Shown piece after piece: positions 7,103 to 9,350 of a stretch of 9,350 nucleotides of DNA (position 1 is the stretch's first letter; each line of letters opens with the position of its first letter). The position numbers and the translations under genes were made by a program. Source of the DNA: Lachnospiraceae bacterium (GTDB lineage Bacteria; Bacillota_A; Clostridia; Lachnospirales; Lachnospiraceae); the NCBI GenBank assembly GCA_024691045.1, contig JAILOC010000113.1, positions 1 to 9,350 of the forward strand, read 5' to 3'. The notes below the pieces were generated by a model that did not search any database, was not told the DNA's origin, and worked only from the letters and a program-made list of their open reading frames with translations.

Positions 7103-7107
7103 TATTT
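7078..7107. terminator. shared terminator hairpin between convergent genes
   Basis: AAATATCAGCTT (7078-7089) is perfectly complementary to AAGCTGATATTT (7096-7107) across a 6-base loop, giving a 12-bp stem. The stem contains the stop codon of the chemotaxis receptor (7100-7102) and most of the stop codon of the HD-GYP gene (7106-7108). On the minus strand the stem runs into TCTTTTAGG, so a T-rich tail of about nine bases follows and intrinsic termination is likely. On the plus strand the tail is only TATTTACT, so termination that way should be weaker. Confidence 0.75.
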
Positions 7108-8212
7108 ACTCGATCACCATCGAAGCACAGTTTATATCTTCGAGCAGATTGTATTTCTTACCGGTCTTAAAGCCGATAACAACGGGCCGCATCGGATAAC
7201 CGGGATTGTTGGCAACAACCTTGCCGGTTTCCCCGTTTGAAAGAGTGACATAGGAATCGACGGGGAATATAATAACGGAATTCATAAAGCTTGATATCGC
7301 CTTATTATCAAGTTCTGTGGACATACCGAATATCATTTCAAGGGCTTCTCTTTTGGGGAAGCCTTTTTTGTACGGTCTTTCCGTGACCAGTGCATCATAA
7401 ATGTCGGCAACCGAAAGTATTCTTGCAAATTTACTGATGGCATCTCCGGATAATCCCAGAGGATATCCCTTGCCGTTCATCTTCTCATGATGCTCGAGCA
7501 CGCCCTTCATTATCTTATCGTTGAATGCATTCTTTTCCTTGAGTATCTTAAAGCCGAAAAGCGAATGCTGCTTCATGAGTGCAAATTCGCTATCGTCAAG
7601 CTTTCCGGGTTTGTTGAGCACCTCGAGAGGAATATTGGATTTACCCAGATCGTGAAGAAGTCCGGCAACACCTATATCCCTGAGTTCATCGCCGTCAAGT
7701 CCGTAGTTTCTGCCGATGATCATTCCCATCGTTGCAACATCAACACTGTGCTTGAAGGTATATTCGTCACTTACCTTTATGAGATTGATATCGACTGCGA
7801 TCGCATGGTTGGATTCGATCGCGCTTACAAGCTCACCCGTAACATTATTGGTCGCTTCGAGGAAATTCTCGGATTCAACATTATCGTACAGAAACTGAAC
7901 GCCCTCACCTACGCGTTTGATAACTTCGCTGCTGAGCGTGACCTTATTCTTGTCCTCAACACGGCTTTTTTCAATTAAGTCTTTGGTGTATGCGGGAAGA
8001 TTTGCTTCGAGCGAATGGATCTCATCGGGATCCGGTTCACCCTCCGAGACGTATATCCCGCCTATGGATTTCTTCTGAAGATACTCTATCTGGAAATCAT
8101 CAAGATAAGCACCTTTGGCTATCAGTTCGCGTCCTGTCTTATCGAAAATGGCCTGATCGATCTTCATTCCCGGCTGCAGAACTCTTGTGCTTACGAATTT
8201 ACGCTTAACCAT
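7106..8212 (-). CDS. HD-GYP domain protein, probable cyclic-di-GMP phosphodiesterase
   Basis: A 368-residue cytoplasmic protein. The N-terminal part (1-60) opens with VLQPGMKI and LIAKGAYL, the usual lead-in of this group. The HD-GYP domain spans about 145-310: H155, the HDLGK motif at 187-191 (H187, D188), H216, HHE at 241-243, GKGYP at 247-251 and D270 in SVADIYDA. Where many members read HHExxDGxGYP this one reads HHEKMNGKGYP, with Asp replaced by Asn. The C-terminus has the FPVDSYVTLSNG segment typical of the family. Such enzymes hydrolyse cyclic di-GMP and so affect motility and surface behaviour. The start is the ATG at 8212, with GGGGAG 4 bases upstream; the frame remains open to a TTG at 8251, but that lies inside the upstream gene. 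It overlaps the foldase gene by 8 bases and is likely cotranscribed. Confidence 0.92.
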   Translation of the reverse strand: MVKRKFVSTRVLQPGMKIDQAIFDKTGRELIAKGAYLDDFQIEYLQKKSIGGIYVSEGEPDPDEIHSLEANLPAYTKDLIEKSRVEDKNKVTLSSEVIKRVGEGVQFLYDNVESENFLEATNNVTGELVSAIESNHAIAVDINLIKVSDEYTFKHSVDVATMGMIIGRNYGLDGDELRDIGVAGLLHDLGKSNIPLEVLNKPGKLDDSEFALMKQHSLFGFKILKEKNAFNDKIMKGVLEHHEKMNGKGYPLGLSGDAISKFARILSVADIYDALVTERPYKKGFPKREALEMIFGMSTELDNKAISSFMNSVIIFPVDSYVTLSNGETGKVVANNPGYPMRPVVIGFKTGKKYNLLEDINCASMVIE

Positions 8213-9272
8213 CGGTCTCCCCACTGCCCAGATAATTATCGTAGATTTCAAAAAAACTGCTTGTAGTGATCTGCGGATCGGTGTTAAGTGTTACAGTCTT
8301 CCACAGTTCCGTATTGAGATTCCTGATCAGACTGTCAAGGTATTCATCGTACACCGTCTCGAAGGCTTCATCCTTCAGCTTCTCGGTGATGAGCACCTTG
8401 TTGGCATCGGTCTGTGTCCTGTCAAGTGTGCTGATGCATTGCATCAGATACAGACCGTCGGAGGTCTTAACAATGTCACTTATCTCGTCACCCGCAAGTG
8501 AAAAGGCTTCTTCCTCTATCGCAGGATCAACCATTCCCTTGCCGAAAGAAATGACACTTTCCTCCGCTTCATTGTACTTGGCGGCTTCCGTTTCAAAATC
8601 CAGTGTGCCGTCAAGAAGTCCCGTCCTTATGTCATTAAGATTTGCATACACACGTTCATAATCGCTGTTTGTGTAAGGTATAAGCGAATCACCGTTTCTG
8701 TATGCGGTCCTCATATATATGATTCTTACTTTTACGAACCTTGCTTCATCATCGGATATTTCCGGTGAAATATCCCTGATGATCTCATCATATGCCGTCT
8801 GTGCAAGTGCGATCTGCGAATACATCTCTGCGATCAGTTCTTCGCTCGCACCCATTGCCTCTATCTCGGCATCATTGAGCGATGCATAGTAATCCCTTGC
8901 GGCATTCCTTACAAGTATCTGTTTTTCGGGATCGAGTGTGATTCCCCTGTCCAGGGCCATCAGATACATCGTCTTGACCTGGGCCAGTTCGGCGAGTGCC
9001 GTATTCTTGATGCTGTCTTCAAAGGTCACACCGTCCGAGGTGACATCCCATATCTCTTCGCCGTACACATTCTGGTATGTGTTCTGGATGTTGGTCAGAT
9101 AAACTTCAAGTTCCTGTATGCTGCAGCTTTCGTTCCCGACGATAAAGATCTCGTCCTTGTTAAAGCCTGTTGTCAGCACCACCTGCGTGCCGCCGCAACC
9201 GCACAGGGTGATCATGGCGACAAGCAGGCAGAAGGCTTGTAATATTTTTCCTTTGAAAAACTTATGAAACAT
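8205..9272 (-). CDS. PrsA/SurA-like lipoprotein foldase with a degenerate parvulin domain
   Basis: A 355-residue exported protein. A basic start, a hydrophobic core (about 10-22) and a lipobox-like L-C-G-C (23-26) suggest a lipoprotein attached at C26. Residues about 40-170 are helical and acidic, like the SurA/PrsA N-terminal chaperone domain. The parvulin region (about 178-282) retains the strand VRIIYMR (182-188), DGTLDFETEAAKYN (221-234), SFGKGMVDPAIEEEAF (242-257) and ISDIVKTSDGLYLMQC (264-279). The GG-D-L-G motif and the H of the usual VRHIL start are not seen, so prolyl isomerase activity is doubtful while a chaperone role outside the membrane is plausible. The ATG at 9272 has no visible Shine-Dalgarno, and the next upstream in-frame codon but one is a stop. 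It sits 15 bases after the end of the previous gene and overlaps the HD-GYP gene downstream. Confidence 0.86.
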   Translation of the reverse strand: MFHKFFKGKILQAFCLLVAMITLCGCGGTQVVLTTGFNKDEIFIVGNESCSIQELEVYLTNIQNTYQNVYGEEIWDVTSDGVTFEDSIKNTALAELAQVKTMYLMALDRGITLDPEKQILVRNAARDYYASLNDAEIEAMGASEELIAEMYSQIALAQTAYDEIIRDISPEISDDEARFVKVRIIYMRTAYRNGDSLIPYTNSDYERVYANLNDIRTGLLDGTLDFETEAAKYNEAEESVISFGKGMVDPAIEEEAFSLAGDEISDIVKTSDGLYLMQCISTLDRTQTDANKVLITEKLKDEAFETVYDEYLDSLIRNLNTELWKTVTLNTDPQITTSSFFEIYDNYLGSGETDG

Positions 9273-9277
9273 AGATC

Positions 9278-9301
9278 AAAAAACAGATCAAAGCTTGATC
9301 T
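9278..9301 (-). terminator. weak hairpin followed by six T, just before the foldase start
   Basis: On the minus strand AGATCAA (9295-9301) pairs with TTGATCT (9285-9291) across a 3-base loop; one G (9284) and then six T (9278-9283) follow. This has the shape of an intrinsic terminator or attenuator, but the stem is only 7 bp and rich in A/T, so it may not work. It contains the stop codon of the upstream gene and ends 5 bases before the foldase ATG. AGATCAAA also occurs twice as a direct repeat on the plus strand (9273-9280 and 9285-9292). Confidence 0.35.
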
Positions 9302-9350
9302 CGTGTACCCATCCTTCGGGAGCTTCCAGGCGGCCCATCTGAATTCCGGT
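9288..9350 (-). CDS. C-terminal 20 codons of an unidentified gene
   Basis: An open frame enters from the right edge and ends with TGA at 9288-9290. The last residues read TGIQMGRLEAPEGWVHEIKL. The frame has no stop over its whole visible length and lies in the same direction as, and 15 bases ahead of, the foldase gene, so it is probably the end of the preceding gene. The fragment is too short to name a family, and I do not recognise it. The call rests on the open frame and the spacing to the next gene. Confidence 0.5.
   Translation of the reverse strand, partial: TGIQMGRLEAPEGWVHEIKL

Noticed and set aside
7487..7978. 163-codon open frame on the plus strand opposite the HD-GYP gene
   Set aside because: The minus strand encodes an intact HD-GYP domain; the plus-strand frame has no ribosome site or domain.
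8213..8251. TTG start adding 13 residues to the HD-GYP protein
   Set aside because: The added residues lie inside the foldase gene, and the family's usual beginning (VLQPGMKI) fits the ATG at 8212 with GGGGAG just before it.
1..9350. CRISPR arrays, insertion sequences, prophage genes, tRNA or rRNA
   Set aside because: No spaced direct repeats, transposase or integrase motifs, terminal inverted repeats or cloverleaf-type sequences were seen on either strand.

Overview
The window looks like chromosomal DNA of a motile, Gram-positive member of the Clostridia, most likely a gut or rumen Lachnospiraceae. The evidence is indirect: AGGAG-type ribosome binding sites, a Bacillus/Clostridia-type LexA box (CGAAC-N4-GTTCG), a PrsA-like lipoprotein foldase, a methyl-accepting chemotaxis protein beside an HD-GYP protein, and moderate GC content. 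There is no insertion sequence, phage gene, CRISPR array, tRNA or rRNA. Coding density is very high, and the only long non-coding stretches are 4804-4947 and 5224-5356.

Left block (1-4803, minus strand): a tightly packed, probably single operon that runs off the left edge. In transcription order it encodes a membrane-anchored phosphodiester glycosidase-domain protein (3010-4803), a divergent Lgt-like polytopic membrane protein (2012-3013), a CPBP-family intramembrane protease (1158-2015), a PF06541/CmpB-type membrane protein (611-1165), a small DUF3592-like anchored protein (169-582) and the start of another membrane or secreted protein (1-137). The first four genes overlap by 4 to 8 bases, which suggests translational coupling. 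Every product is predicted to lie in or outside the membrane, so a role in cell-envelope modification is the natural reading, but the function is not known from the sequence.

Middle (4804-5356): a divergent promoter region. On the plus strand, a good sigma-A promoter (TTGAAC-N17-TAGAAT) is followed at once by a 13/14 match to the Firmicutes LexA (SOS) operator. It precedes a 91-residue protein of unknown function. A second plus-strand promoter, followed by two back-to-back inverted repeats, leads into the chemotaxis receptor gene.

Right block (5357-9350): a methyl-accepting chemotaxis protein (plus strand) converges on an HD-GYP cyclic-di-GMP phosphodiesterase-type gene (minus strand). Their stop codons are 3 bases apart and share one 12-bp hairpin that can act as a terminator. 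The HD-GYP gene overlaps by 8 bases the upstream gene for a PrsA/SurA-like lipoprotein foldase with a degenerate parvulin domain. That gene follows closely the last 20 codons of an unidentified gene that enters from the right edge.

The two points most worth following are the SOS-box-controlled orphan small protein at 4948-5223 and the glycosidase / Lgt-like / CPBP / CmpB envelope operon, whose Lgt-like member appears to have lost part of the catalytic signature.
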